Shown here: positions 16,049-24,446 of the stretch, one piece after another | Position numbering within the stretch: the stretch's first letter is position 1 | How the letters are laid out: each line of letters begins with the position of its first letter | NCBI RefSeq assembly: GCF_004342005.1 | Contig: NZ_SMBX01000001.1 | Span: 682,001-746,000, forward strand | Source of the DNA: Paracandidimonas soli | GTDB taxonomy: Bacteria; Pseudomonadota; Gammaproteobacteria; Burkholderiales; Burkholderiaceae_B | Reading direction: 5' to 3' | Length of the DNA stretch: 64,000 bases | Notes under the pieces: generated by a model | Told to the model about the DNA's origin: nothing | The model's database searches: none | Seen by the model: the letters and a program-made list of their open reading frames with translations, nothing else | Program-made: the position numbers and the translations under genes

Positions 16049-18253
16049 ATGTCCTATCTGGTTCTGGCACGCAAATGGCGGCCGCGTTCGTTTGATACCC
16101 TCGTCGGCCAGGATCACGTTGTCCGGGCGCTGACGCACGCGCTGTCCACTCAGAGGCTGCATCATGCGTGGCTGTTCACCGGCACGCGCGGCGTGGGTAA
16201 GACCACCTTGTCGCGCATCCTGGCCAAATCCCTGAATTGCGAAACCGGCATCACGGCCACGCCGTGCGGCGTCTGCCGCGCGTGCACGGAAATCGATTCC
16301 GGCCGTTTCGTCGACTATGTCGAACTGGATGCCGCCTCCAACCGAGGGGTCGACGAAATGACCCAGCTGCTGGAGCAGGCTGTGTATTCGCCGGGGGCGG
16401 GGCGCTTCAAGGTCTACATGATCGACGAAGTCCACATGCTGACGGGGCATGCCTTCAATGCCATGCTCAAGACGCTGGAGGAGCCGCCGCCGCACGTCAA
16501 GTTCATCCTGGCCACGACCGATCCGCAGAAGATTCCCGTCACCGTGCTGTCGCGGTGCCTGCAGTTCAACCTGAAGCAGATGACGGGCGAGTCCATCGTC
16601 GAGCATCTGCGCAGCGTGCTGCAGCAGGAAAGCATTCCCTTCGAAATTCCCGCCCTGAGGCTGATCGGCCAGGCTGCGGCGGGCTCCATGCGCGACGCCT
16701 TGTCGCTGACGGACCAGGCGATCGCCTACAGCGCCGGCAATCTGACGGCGGAGTCCGTGCAGGGCATGTTGGGCACCATCGACCAGCGTCATCTGATCGA
16801 CCTGCTGGGCGCGCTTTCCGCGGGCGACGCCGCCAAAGTCATTGCCGTGGCCGACGATCTTGCCGCGCGCGGCCTGTCCTACTCGGGAGCCTTGGCCGAC
16901 CTGGCAGTGCTGTTGTCGCGCATTGCCATGGCGCAGCGCCTGGGGCGGGCCGTCCCCGACGATGATCCGGCCGCCGAAGATATCCTGGCCCTGGGCCGTA
17001 CGATGCACCCGGACCAGGTGCAGCTGTTCTACTCCGTCGCGGTCCATAGCCGCCAGGAGCTGTCGCTGGCGCCTGACGAATACGCCGGCTTCGTCATGGC
17101 CTGCCTGCGCATGCTGGCGCTGGGACCGAATCCCGGCATGCCTTTACTGCAGGGCGGCGGCGGTGCCCGCGCAAGCGCGCCGGCCGCCGAGGCGGTTGCC
17201 GCCGCGACGGCCGTGTCTCCCCCGCCTGCGGCAGCGGCATCCGTCGCGACCACGAAAGAAACATATGACGCCGCGCCGGGCGGTGCAGCGTCTGCCGGCC
17301 AAGGTATTGCCGAGCCGCCGCCTCGCGCGCCCGAGCATCGCGGCGCGGAAGCGCAAGCCGCCGCATCATCGGCGAATGCGGAGCCGCCTGCCTGGGAGGA
17401 TGTCCCTGACGATGGCGCTCCGCCCGCCGAATGGACAAGCGCTGGACAGGCTGCCGCGCAGGCCTTGCAATCTTCGCCTGCCGAAAAGGCGGGCCGGGAG
17501 GTGCCGGCGGTTGCCTCGCGCAACGATGCCGCAAGGGGCTCTTCCGATCTGTCGCCAGCCGTTGAGGCGAGCCCGGAGCCGGCCCGGCAACAGCCGCCGC
17601 AGGCCGATGGAGAGGCCTTCGAGTCTCCTGTCGCCGCGCAGGCCCAGGCTGAATCGAACATGCAGGCGCAGGCCGACGATGGTGCGCCGGAGGTCGACGA
17701 CATTCCCATCGAGCTCGATGGAAATTTTGAAATGGTGGGCCTCGACGATGATGAGTTCATCGCGCAGGCTCCCATGGATGAGATGGCCGACGCCATGGCG
17801 CTCCCCGCCCTGGGCGGCAGGCGCAAGGGCAAGAACGGCCAGGCGGACCTGTTGTCGTCCATGACGACCGAACGCTGGCCCGCGCTGGCCGCGAAGCTGC
17901 CGGTTACCGGCATTGCCGCCGAACTGGCGAAGCAGAGTGAATGGATCGGCAGCAAGGACAATCAGGTGCGGTTGCGCGTTGCCGTGCGCTCTCTGACGCA
18001 GAAGCAGATACAGGGAAGGGCGCGCCTGCAGACAGTGCTGTCCGAGCATTTCGGCTGCGTCGTCGACCTGCAGGTCGAGTTCGGCGTGACGGGCGAGGAA
18101 ACGGCGCACGCGGTGGCTCAGGCCGAGCGCGCTGCCCGGCAGAAGCAGGCCGAGCACGATGCCGAGGCCGATCCGTTCGTGCAAGCCTTGATCCGCGACT
18201 TCGGGGCGCGTATCCTGCCGGGTTCCGTGCAGGCGATCATGCCGTCGGCCTGA
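16049..18253 (+). CDS. dnaX: DNA polymerase III subunits tau/gamma
   Basis: A 734-residue clamp-loader ATPase. Walker A is GTRGVGKTTLSR (residues 45-56), zinc ligands are C64, C73, C76 and C79, Walker B reads VYMIDEVHML, and the sensor is LATTDPQKIPVTVLSRCLQF. Domain III follows to about residue 365. Residues 370-560 form a long Ala/Pro/Glu-rich, probably disordered linker. The C-terminal tau-specific domain (about 600-730) binds polymerase alpha and DnaB. I see no obvious A-rich slippery site like that of E. coli, so production of a separate gamma form is unsupported. It is followed by ybaB and recR. Confidence 0.95.
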   Translation: MSYLVLARKWRPRSFDTLVGQDHVVRALTHALSTQRLHHAWLFTGTRGVGKTTLSRILAKSLNCETGITATPCGVCRACTEIDSGRFVDYVELDAASNRGVDEMTQLLEQAVYSPGAGRFKVYMIDEVHMLTGHAFNAMLKTLEEPPPHVKFILATTDPQKIPVTVLSRCLQFNLKQMTGESIVEHLRSVLQQESIPFEIPALRLIGQAAAGSMRDALSLTDQAIAYSAGNLTAESVQGMLGTIDQRHLIDLLGALSAGDAAKVIAVADDLAARGLSYSGALADLAVLLSRIAMAQRLGRAVPDDDPAAEDILALGRTMHPDQVQLFYSVAVHSRQELSLAPDEYAGFVMACLRMLALGPNPGMPLLQGGGGARASAPAAEAVAAATAVSPPPAAAASVATTKETYDAAPGGAASAGQGIAEPPPRAPEHRGAEAQAAASSANAEPPAWEDVPDDGAPPAEWTSAGQAAAQALQSSPAEKAGREVPAVASRNDAARGSSDLSPAVEASPEPARQQPPQADGEAFESPVAAQAQAESNMQAQADDGAPEVDDIPIELDGNFEMVGLDDDEFIAQAPMDEMADAMALPALGGRRKGKNGQADLLSSMTTERWPALAAKLPVTGIAAELAKQSEWIGSKDNQVRLRVAVRSLTQKQIQGRARLQTVLSEHFGCVVDLQVEFGVTGEETAHAVAQAERAARQKQAEHDAEADPFVQALIRDFGARILPGSVQAIMPSA

Positions 18254-18315
18254 CCGCGGCGGGGCAAGCGGCGGCAGCGCCTACACCATTCCAACAATCT
18301 CCAGGAAACTGAATC

Positions 18316-18642
18316 ATGATGAAAGGTCAATTGGCGGGTCTGATGCGCCAGGCGCAGCAGATGCAGGAAAACATGAAGAAGGCGCAGGAAGCGCTGGCCG
18401 AGATCGTCGTCGAAGGCGCGTCCGGCGGCGGGCTGGTCAAGGTCAGCATGACCTGCCGCCATGATGTGAAGCGCGTCACCATCGATCCCAGCCTGCTGGA
18501 GGACGACAAGGACATGTTGGAAGACCTGGTGGCGGCGGCGTTCAACGATGCGCTGCGCAAGGCCGAGGCGGCTTCCCAGGAAAAAATGTCGTCCGTGACA
18601 GCGGGCATGCCCTTGCCGCCGGGAATGAAGCTGCCATTCTGA
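18316..18642 (+). CDS. ybaB: YbaB/EbfC-family nucleoid-associated protein
   Basis: A 108-residue DNA-binding protein. The N-terminal coiled helix ([23 protein letters not shown]) and the beta part [23 protein letters not shown] are diagnostic. The protein forms dimers that bind and bridge DNA. Two tandem ATG codons open the gene; either may be used. recR begins 2 bases after its stop, part of the conserved dnaX-ybaB-recR operon. Confidence 0.94.
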   Translation: MMKGQLAGLMRQAQQMQENMKKAQEALAEIVVEGASGGGLVKVSMTCRHDVKRVTIDPSLLEDDKDMLEDLVAAAFNDALRKAEAASQEKMSSVTAGMPLPPGMKLPF

Positions 18643-18643
18643 G

Positions 18644-19252
18644 ATGGACTCCCATCTGCCCGAACCCGAACCGCTGCGTGCGCTGATCGATGCGCTGCGG
18701 CGCCTGCCCGGTGTCGGCGTGCGCTCGGCGCGCCGCATGGCATATCACCTGATGCAGCATGACCTCGCCGGCGCGCAACTGCTCAGCCATGCGCTGACGG
18801 GCGCCCTGCAGGACCTGCGCCACTGTCGCATGTGCAACAGCTTTGCGGAAGAGGATATCTGTCCGACCTGCGTCAATCCCAAGCGCGATGCATCGGTGCT
18901 GTGTGTCGTGGAGACGCCCGCCGATCAGAACATGATCGAATCCAGCCACGGCTATCGCGGTTTGTACTACGTGCTCATGGGCCGGCTGGCGCCGCTGGAA
19001 GGGGTGGGGCCGCAGGCCCTCAAGTTCGACCGCCTGCTCGAGCGGGCGTCCGACGGCGTGGTGAAGGAGGTCATCCTGGCGACCAACTTCACGGCCGAAG
19101 GCGAGACCACGGCGCATTACCTGAGCGATATGCTGACGGAGCGCGGCCTGTCCGTGACGAGGCTGGCGCGTGGCGTTCCAGCCGGAAGCGAGCTGGAATA
19201 CGTGGATGCGGGCACGATCGCCTGGGCGCTGATGGAGCGGCGCAAGGCTTAG
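18644..19252 (+). CDS. recR: Recombination mediator RecR
   Basis: A 202-residue RecFOR-pathway protein that helps load RecA on gapped DNA. The helix-hairpin-helix is [19 protein letters not shown], the zinc finger uses C61, C64, C73 and C76, and the Toprim domain starts [14 protein letters not shown]. The C-terminal Walker-B-like end is normal, so the TnpB element inserted 21 bases past its stop codon has not damaged it. Confidence 0.95.
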   Translation: MDSHLPEPEPLRALIDALRRLPGVGVRSARRMAYHLMQHDLAGAQLLSHALTGALQDLRHCRMCNSFAEEDICPTCVNPKRDASVLCVVETPADQNMIESSHGYRGLYYVLMGRLAPLEGVGPQALKFDRLLERASDGVVKEVILATNFTAEGETTAHYLSDMLTERGLSVTRLARGVPAGSELEYVDAGTIAWALMERRKA

Positions 19253-19370
19253 AACCTGTCAACAGGCCTTGATCGGGATGCGCGACAAACCTCGCCCTTC
19301 AGTGCGGGGAAGGATAGCGCGGGCCGCGAAGCGGCCCTATACTACTGCTGTATATCCAAACAGTGCGACC

Positions 19371-20609
19371 ATGCAACGCCTCCAAGCCTTCAAATACGAA
19401 CTCATGCCCAATGGCGAGCAACAGAGCAACATGCGCCGCTTTGCCGGGGCCTGCCGGTTCGTCTTCAACAAGGCGCTGGCCTTGCAAAAGGCCAATCACG
19501 AGGCGGGTGAGAAATACATCGGTTACGTGGCCATGGCCAAGCATTTGACCGCTTGGCGCAATGGCAGCGAAACGCCGTGGCTCAAAGATGCGCCAGTGCA
19601 TCCGCTGCAACACGCGCTCAAGGACTTGGAGCGGGCGTACAAGAACTTCTTTGCCAAGCGCGCAGCTTTCCCGCGTTTCAAGAAGAAAGGTCGGCACGAT
19701 AGCTTTCGCTACCCCGACGCCAAGCAATTCAAGCTCGATGCGGGCAATGGCCGCATCTTCCTTCCCAAGCTCGGCTGGATGCGTCTGCGCCTCTCGCGCG
19801 ATGTGCTGGGCACGCCCAGGAATGCCACCGTCAGCCAGTCGGGCGGCAAATGGTTCGTCAGCATTCAGACCGAGCGTGAAGTCGAGCAGCCGGAGCCGCA
19901 GGCCACCAGCGCCATTGGCATCGACATGGGCGTTGCGCGGTTTGCCACCTTCTCGGACGGCAGCTTTCTTGCGCCCTTGGCCAGCTTCAAAAAGCATGAA
20001 ATCCGCCTGCGCCGCTACCAGCGGGCCATGAGCCGCAAAACCAAGTTCAGTAGTAACTGGACGAAGGCGAAAGCCAGAGTCCAGCATCTGCACACCCGCA
20101 TAGCCAACTGCCGCAAAGACTACCTGCACAAAGCCACGACCACGATCAGCCAAAACCACGCGATAGTGTGCATCGAGGACTTGCAGGTACGCAACATGTC
20201 CAAGTCGGCGGCAGGCACGGCGGATGCACCAGGGAAAAACGTTCGGGCCAAGTCTGGCCTGAACAAAGCCATCCTGGATCAAGGCTGGTTCGAGTTCAGG
20301 CGGCAGCTCGAATACAAGCTGGCCTGGACGGGAGGGATACTCATTGCTGTAGCGCCGCAGAATACGAGCCGCACTTGCTCGAGCTGCGGCCATGTCTCAA
20401 AGGACAATCGCAAGACGCAGGCGCAGTTCTTGTGCGTTGCGTGCGGCCATGAGGAAAACGCCGATGTCGTCGGCGCGATCAATGTTTTAGCGCGGGGACA
20501 CCGCGTATTAGCCTGTGGAGAGGATGTCAGTCATGCGAGGCCCGCAAGGGCCAAACATGCAGCCTCTGTGAAGCAGGAACCCGCCGAGGTGAGTCAGGCA
20601 CAAGCCTGA
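19371..20609 (+). CDS. tnpB: TnpB RNA-guided nuclease (IS605 accessory protein)
   Basis: A 412-residue OrfB/TnpB protein, the family ancestral to Cas12. All RuvC residues are present: D185 (IGIDMGVARF), E269 (VCIEDLQV) and D365 (ENADVVGAINV). The zinc ribbon C336-x2-C339 ... C355-x2-C358 is intact, as are the N-terminal wedge motif (MQRLQAFKYELMPNGEQ) and the helical bundle FKKKGRHDSFRYPD. Length is normal (about 400), so the nuclease should be active. The ATG at 19371 begins the family-typical N-terminus; the open frame to 19269 runs into the element's left end. The protein is expected to use an RNA made from the right end of the element as guide. Confidence 0.93.
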   Translation: MQRLQAFKYELMPNGEQQSNMRRFAGACRFVFNKALALQKANHEAGEKYIGYVAMAKHLTAWRNGSETPWLKDAPVHPLQHALKDLERAYKNFFAKRAAFPRFKKKGRHDSFRYPDAKQFKLDAGNGRIFLPKLGWMRLRLSRDVLGTPRNATVSQSGGKWFVSIQTEREVEQPEPQATSAIGIDMGVARFATFSDGSFLAPLASFKKHEIRLRRYQRAMSRKTKFSSNWTKAKARVQHLHTRIANCRKDYLHKATTTISQNHAIVCIEDLQVRNMSKSAAGTADAPGKNVRAKSGLNKAILDQGWFEFRRQLEYKLAWTGGILIAVAPQNTSRTCSSCGHVSKDNRKTQAQFLCVACGHEENADVVGAINVLARGHRVLACGEDVSHARPARAKHAASVKQEPAEVSQAQA

Positions 20610-20680
20610 GCACGGTAGGAATCCCCTGCCTTTCCGCCCTTGGGCGGCGAGCGTCAGCGAGCGGGAGGGGAGGATGTCAA
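20480..20680 (+). ncRNA. Putative omega-RNA (reRNA) scaffold of TnpB
   Basis: In characterised TnpB systems the guide RNA is transcribed from the 3' part of tnpB through the right end, with the guide taken from flanking DNA. Here the segment from the last third of the zinc-ribbon coding region to TCAA at 20677-20680 contains the hairpin CCGCCC-TT-GGGCGG and the purine-rich terminal GGGGAGGATGTCAA. The predicted guide is the host sequence starting at 20681 (GGTTTTAGTGGAATACCCCA). The 5' limit is a guess; no promoter was identified. Confidence 0.45.
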
Positions 20681-20839
20681 GGTTTTAGTGGAATACCCCA
20701 TGAGTACGCCGTGGCTATTCCTGTATCATGCGCAAAATGCTCCCCCGCCGCGCCTTCGGCTCGTTGGCATCAGGAGGCGGCCCGGCGGCAGAGATTCGCC
20801 AATCACTCCACAATGTAAAATCCCAACAGGAGGGAAACC

Positions 20840-21880
20840 ATGTCATTGACACGCCGTCAATTGTTGAAGCTGGCAGGCGCGGCCGGCGCCGTATCCGCCA
20901 TCCCGGGCTTTTCCATCGCACAAACGGTCGACAAGAAAGACGTCACCATCGCCGTGGGCGGAAAAGCGCTCATCTATTACCTGCCGCTGAGCATTGCTGA
21001 ACTGAATGGCTACTTCAAGGATGAAGGCCTGAAGGTCGAGGTGGTCGACTTCGCCGGCGGTTCGCGCGCCCTGCAGGCTGTGGTCGGCGGCAGCGCCGAC
21101 GTCGTGTCCGGCGCGTTCGAGCATCCCATCAACCTGCAGTCCAAGGGCCAGCACTACCGTTCGTTCGTGCTGCAGGGCCGCGCGCCGATGATCGTGCTGG
21201 GCGTGTCCAAGAAGACGGTGCCGAACTACAAGACGCCGGCCGACCTGAAGGGCAAGAAGATCGGCGTGACGGCTCCCGGTTCGTCCACCAACATGATGGC
21301 CAACTTCTTCCTGGCGCAGCATGGCCTCAAGCCCAGCGACGTGTCCTTCATCGGCGTCGGCGCGGGCGCTGGCGCCATCACGGCGCTGCGCACGGGGCAG
21401 ATCGATGCCATCGCCAACCTCGATCCCGTCATCAGCACGCTGGTCAAGGAAGACCTGCTGAACATCATCGCCGATACGCGCACGCTGAAGGATACCCGCA
21501 CCATTTTCGGCGGCAACATGCCGGCGGCCACGCTGTACACGTCGCAGAACTTCATCGACCGCAATCCCGGCACGACGCAGGCGCTGGCCAATGCCATCGT
21601 CCGTGCCAACAAGTGGATCCAGTCGGCCAGCGCCGACGACATCGCCAAGGTCGTGCCCGAGCAGTTCCTGCTGGGCGATCCCGATCTGTACAAGCTGGCG
21701 CTGGAAGGCAACCGCGAGGCGCTGTCGCCGGACGGTCTGGTGCCCGAAGACGGCCCCAAGACGGCGTTGAGCGCATTGGCCGCATTCGTGCCGGACTTCA
21801 AGCCCGACACCATCGATCTGTCCAAGATCTGGACCAATGAATTCGCAGAGAAAGCAAACCAGAAATACCCCAATGGCTGA
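20840..21880 (+). CDS. ABC transporter substrate-binding protein (NMT1/SsuA/TauA type)
   Basis: A 346-residue periplasmic receptor. The signal peptide MSLTRRQLLKLAGAAGAVSA has a twin-arginine motif (TRRQLLK), pointing to Tat export. The mature part has the pattern of nitrate/sulfonate/taurine/pyrimidine receptors: LPLSIAELNGYFKDEGLKVE, GGSRALQAVVGGSADVVSG and DLKGKKIGVTAPGSST. A strong AGGAGGG lies 6 bases before the ATG and a TAAAAT box lies at 20816-20821. Its stop overlaps the ATPase gene by 8 bases. The ligand is not readable from sequence. Confidence 0.88.
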   Translation: MSLTRRQLLKLAGAAGAVSAIPGFSIAQTVDKKDVTIAVGGKALIYYLPLSIAELNGYFKDEGLKVEVVDFAGGSRALQAVVGGSADVVSGAFEHPINLQSKGQHYRSFVLQGRAPMIVLGVSKKTVPNYKTPADLKGKKIGVTAPGSSTNMMANFFLAQHGLKPSDVSFIGVGAGAGAITALRTGQIDAIANLDPVISTLVKEDLLNIIADTRTLKDTRTIFGGNMPAATLYTSQNFIDRNPGTTQALANAIVRANKWIQSASADDIAKVVPEQFLLGDPDLYKLALEGNREALSPDGLVPEDGPKTALSALAAFVPDFKPDTIDLSKIWTNEFAEKANQKYPNG

Positions 21881-22682
21881 AGCAGCACTTTTACTCGACG
21901 ATATTACGTGCACCTTTGCATCGCGCGACGATGCTTCCAAGGGCTATACCGCTGTCAAGAACTCCACTCTGGCCATCGCGCCGGGGGAGTTCGTGTCGGT
22001 GGTCGGCCCGACGGGGTGCGGGAAATCCACCCTGCTCAATGTCGGCGCCGGCCTGCTGGAGCCGACATCGGGGCAGGTCAAGGTCTTTGGCGAACCGCTC
22101 AAGGGCATCAACAAGCGCGCGGGCTACATGTTCCAGGGCGATGCATTGCTGCCCTGGCGCAGCGCCCTGGATAACGTCACCGCCGGCCTGGAGTTTGCGG
22201 GCGTGCCCAAGGACGAGGCGGATCGCCGCGCCAACGAATGGCTGAAACGCGTCGGACTGGGCGGCTTCGGCAATCGCTATCCGCACCAGATGTCCGGCGG
22301 CATGCGCAAGCGCGCGATGCTGGCGCAGACGCTGATCCGCGATCCCGACATCATCCTGATGGATGAGCCGTTCTCCGCGCTGGACATCCAGACGCGCCAG
22401 CTCATGGAAAACGAGGTGCTGGACATCTGGATGGCGCAGCGCAAGGCGGTGCTGTTCATCACGCACGACCTGGACGAGGCCATCGCAATGAGCGACCGCG
22501 TCATCGTGCTGTCGGCCGGCCCCGCCACGCATCCCATCGGCGAGTTCGAGATCGATATCCCCAGGCCGCGCGACGTGGCCGAAGTGCGCAACGATGCGCG
22601 TTTCGTGGAACTTCACAAGGCAATCTGGGATGTCCTGCGGGAAGAAGTCCTGAAGGGCTATGCCCAACAGAAGCGGGTTTAG
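21873..22682 (+). CDS. ABC transporter ATP-binding protein (SsuB/TauB type)
   Basis: A 269-residue ATPase with Walker A GPTGCGKSTLL, Q-loop YMFQGDALLPW, signature MSGGMRKRAML, Walker B ILMDEPFSALD and the H-loop in LFITHDLDEAI. Together these are typical of the nitrate/sulfonate/taurine importer family. The ATG at 21873 overlaps the upstream receptor gene and is followed by MAEAALLLDDITCTF. The permease starts one base after its stop codon, so the three genes form one importer operon. Confidence 0.9.
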   Translation: MAEAALLLDDITCTFASRDDASKGYTAVKNSTLAIAPGEFVSVVGPTGCGKSTLLNVGAGLLEPTSGQVKVFGEPLKGINKRAGYMFQGDALLPWRSALDNVTAGLEFAGVPKDEADRRANEWLKRVGLGGFGNRYPHQMSGGMRKRAMLAQTLIRDPDIILMDEPFSALDIQTRQLMENEVLDIWMAQRKAVLFITHDLDEAIAMSDRVIVLSAGPATHPIGEFEIDIPRPRDVAEVRNDARFVELHKAIWDVLREEVLKGYAQQKRV

Positions 22683-22683
22683 T

Positions 22684-23472
22684 ATGGCAAGGAAATATTC
22701 GACTTTTTCAATGCGCCTGTGGCAGGTGCTGTTGCTGGCGGCGGTATTGCTGGCATGGCACTTCCTGACCCTGGATCGCAACATCGCCTTCTTCTTCGGC
22801 CAGCCGCTGCAGGTGGTCAAGGTCATCTGGTCCTGGTTCGTCACGAATGGCGATATCTACAGGCACCTGGGCGTCACCTTGTCCGAAACCGTGCTGGCAT
22901 TCGTCATTGGCACCGTGGCCGGACTGGCCTGCGGCCTGTGGCTTGGGCTTTCGCCGCTTGCCAGCGCCATCCTCGATCCCTACATCAAGGCCATGAACTC
23001 CATGCCGCGCGTCATCCTGGCGCCGATCTTCGGCATGTGGTTCGGCCTGGGCATCTGGTCCAAGGTGGCGCTGGCCGTCACGCTGGTGTTCTTCATCGTG
23101 TTCTTCAACGTGTACCAGGGCGTGCGCGAAGTCAGCACCACGCTGCTGGACAATGCCCGCATGCTGGGCGCCAACCGCAAGCAGCTGCTGCGCCACGTCT
23201 ATATTCCGTCGGCGACCAGCTGGGTCTTCTCCAGCCTGCATACATCGGTCGGCCTGGCGTTCGTGGGCGCCGTGGTGGGCGAATACCTGGGCTCGGCCAG
23301 CGGAGTCGGCTACCTGATCCTGCAGGCGGAAGGCACGCTGGACATCAATACGGTCTTTGCCGGCATCGTGGTGCTGACCGTATTCGCGCTGGTGCTGGAC
23401 GGCATCGTCACATTGGTCGAGGACAAACTGCTGTCGTGGCGTCCGACGGCGGGAGAGACGCAGAAACTCTGA
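22684..23472 (+). CDS. ABC transporter permease (SsuC/TauC type)
   Basis: A 262-residue inner-membrane protein with about six hydrophobic segments (first at residues 11-28). The cytoplasmic EAA-like loop that docks on the ATPase reads DNARMLGANRKQLLRHVYIP. Other family marks are MNSMPRVILAPIFGMWFGLG and VGEYLGSASGVGYLI. It completes the receptor-ATPase-permease importer at 20840-23472. The 188-base gap that follows separates it from the lipid-like operon. Confidence 0.9.
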   Translation: MARKYSTFSMRLWQVLLLAAVLLAWHFLTLDRNIAFFFGQPLQVVKVIWSWFVTNGDIYRHLGVTLSETVLAFVIGTVAGLACGLWLGLSPLASAILDPYIKAMNSMPRVILAPIFGMWFGLGIWSKVALAVTLVFFIVFFNVYQGVREVSTTLLDNARMLGANRKQLLRHVYIPSATSWVFSSLHTSVGLAFVGAVVGEYLGSASGVGYLILQAEGTLDINTVFAGIVVLTVFALVLDGIVTLVEDKLLSWRPTAGETQKL

Positions 23473-23660
23473 CGCCGCAGGCATCGGAGAGCCGGCTTGC
23501 CTGGACATACCGTCATGTGCCGCGAGCGCATGGCGGTATTTTCATTATGCGGCTGGCGTCAGCAATTGTAAATTGCGCGGAAACGGCGGCTGGAGCCGTT
23601 ACTATCGCAATCCTGTAACACACGCATGGCGCGCGCCATGATGCGCATCGATGGTCTTTC

Positions 23661-24446
23661 ATGGGACGAGTATTTGAATCGCTGTCCGCCTGGGAAGTCA
23701 TGCTCTGGGGGCTGGTTTTCTTCGGCGGCATCTATCTGGTGTTCGGCGCCGCCACCTGGCTGCTGACTCACCGGCTGCTGCCGGCCTTGGGCATAGGCCG
23801 CGTGCTGGATCCCAGGCCCCTGCAGCCGGGGCAATTGCGCCAGGAGTTGCTGCAGTCGGGCGTGTCTGTGCTGATCTTCGGTCTTGGCATGATTTTTCCG
23901 TGGGGCCTGATCCAGCTGGGCTGGGCGCAGCTTCATCATGATGCCTCGGCGCTGCGCATCTGCCTGGAAATCCTGGCGCTGGTGATCTGGAATGACGTGC
24001 ATTTCTGGATCAATCATCGTCTGCTGCATACGCGCTGGCTGCGCCGCTATCACTTGCCGCATCACCGCTCCGTCGTCACGACGCCGTTCTCCACCTACAG
24101 CTTCCATCCCATCGAGGCGCTGATGCTGGGCAACGTCATCCTGCTGCCGATGGTGGTGCACGATTTCAGCTTCTGGTCGCTGCTGTCGGTGCCGCTGTTC
24201 AGTCTGTTCTTCAATTGCATCGGCCATGCGAATTACGATTTCGTGTCCAGCGTGGGATACAGCCACTGGTTCGCCGCCAGCCGCAGGCACCATCTGCATC
24301 ATGCCTGCTACAACGGCAACTACGGTTTCCAGTTCACTTTCATGGACAGGCTTTTCCGCACGCGCCTGGCCGCCGATGCCGCGCAGCGGCACTTTGTCAT
24401 GCACGAGCGCAAGCGTGGCAGGCAGGAGGGGCAGGGTGCCGGATGA
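23661..24446 (+). CDS. Sterol desaturase / fatty acid hydroxylase family membrane enzyme
   Basis: A 261-residue integral-membrane di-iron oxygenase. Hydrophobic segments occupy about 12-36, 68-88, 98-112 and 154-190. The three histidine boxes that bind the two irons are complete: HRLLH (119-123), HLPHH (131-135) and HHLHH (210-214). Family members hydroxylate or desaturate sterols, carotenoids, sphingoid bases or fatty acyl chains, so a lipid substrate is likely but not fixed. It is the first gene of a four-gene operon. Its stop lies 11 bases inside the next coding region. Confidence 0.88.
   Translation: MGRVFESLSAWEVMLWGLVFFGGIYLVFGAATWLLTHRLLPALGIGRVLDPRPLQPGQLRQELLQSGVSVLIFGLGMIFPWGLIQLGWAQLHHDASALRICLEILALVIWNDVHFWINHRLLHTRWLRRYHLPHHRSVVTTPFSTYSFHPIEALMLGNVILLPMVVHDFSFWSLLSVPLFSLFFNCIGHANYDFVSSVGYSHWFAASRRHHLHHACYNGNYGFQFTFMDRLFRTRLAADAAQRHFVMHERKRGRQEGQGAG

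Larger units (their letters stand above)
19274..20680 (+). mobile_element. TnpB-only IS605-type element
   Basis: About 1.4 kb holding one gene, tnpB, and no transposase tnpA. The left boundary is placed after TTGAT (19269-19273), the pentanucleotide used as target by ISDra2-type elements. An imperfect subterminal hairpin follows (CCTCGCCC ... GCGGGG, 19289-19311). The right end carries GGAAT, a hairpin (CCGCCC-TT-GGGCGG at 20634-20647) and the terminal GGGGAGGATGTCAA, matching the TCAA-type right cleavage sites of the IS200/IS605 family. It lies between recR and the ABC importer. Without tnpA it would need a transposase in trans. Exact ends are inferred by pattern. Confidence 0.75.

Noticed and set aside
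16049-18253. Programmed -1 frameshift in dnaX to make gamma
   Set aside because: No A-rich slippery heptamer like that of E. coli followed by a stem-loop was seen in the linker region.
19274-20680. CRISPR-Cas12 system
   Set aside because: The nuclease is TnpB-sized (412 residues) with IS605 ends, and there is no repeat-spacer array in the window.
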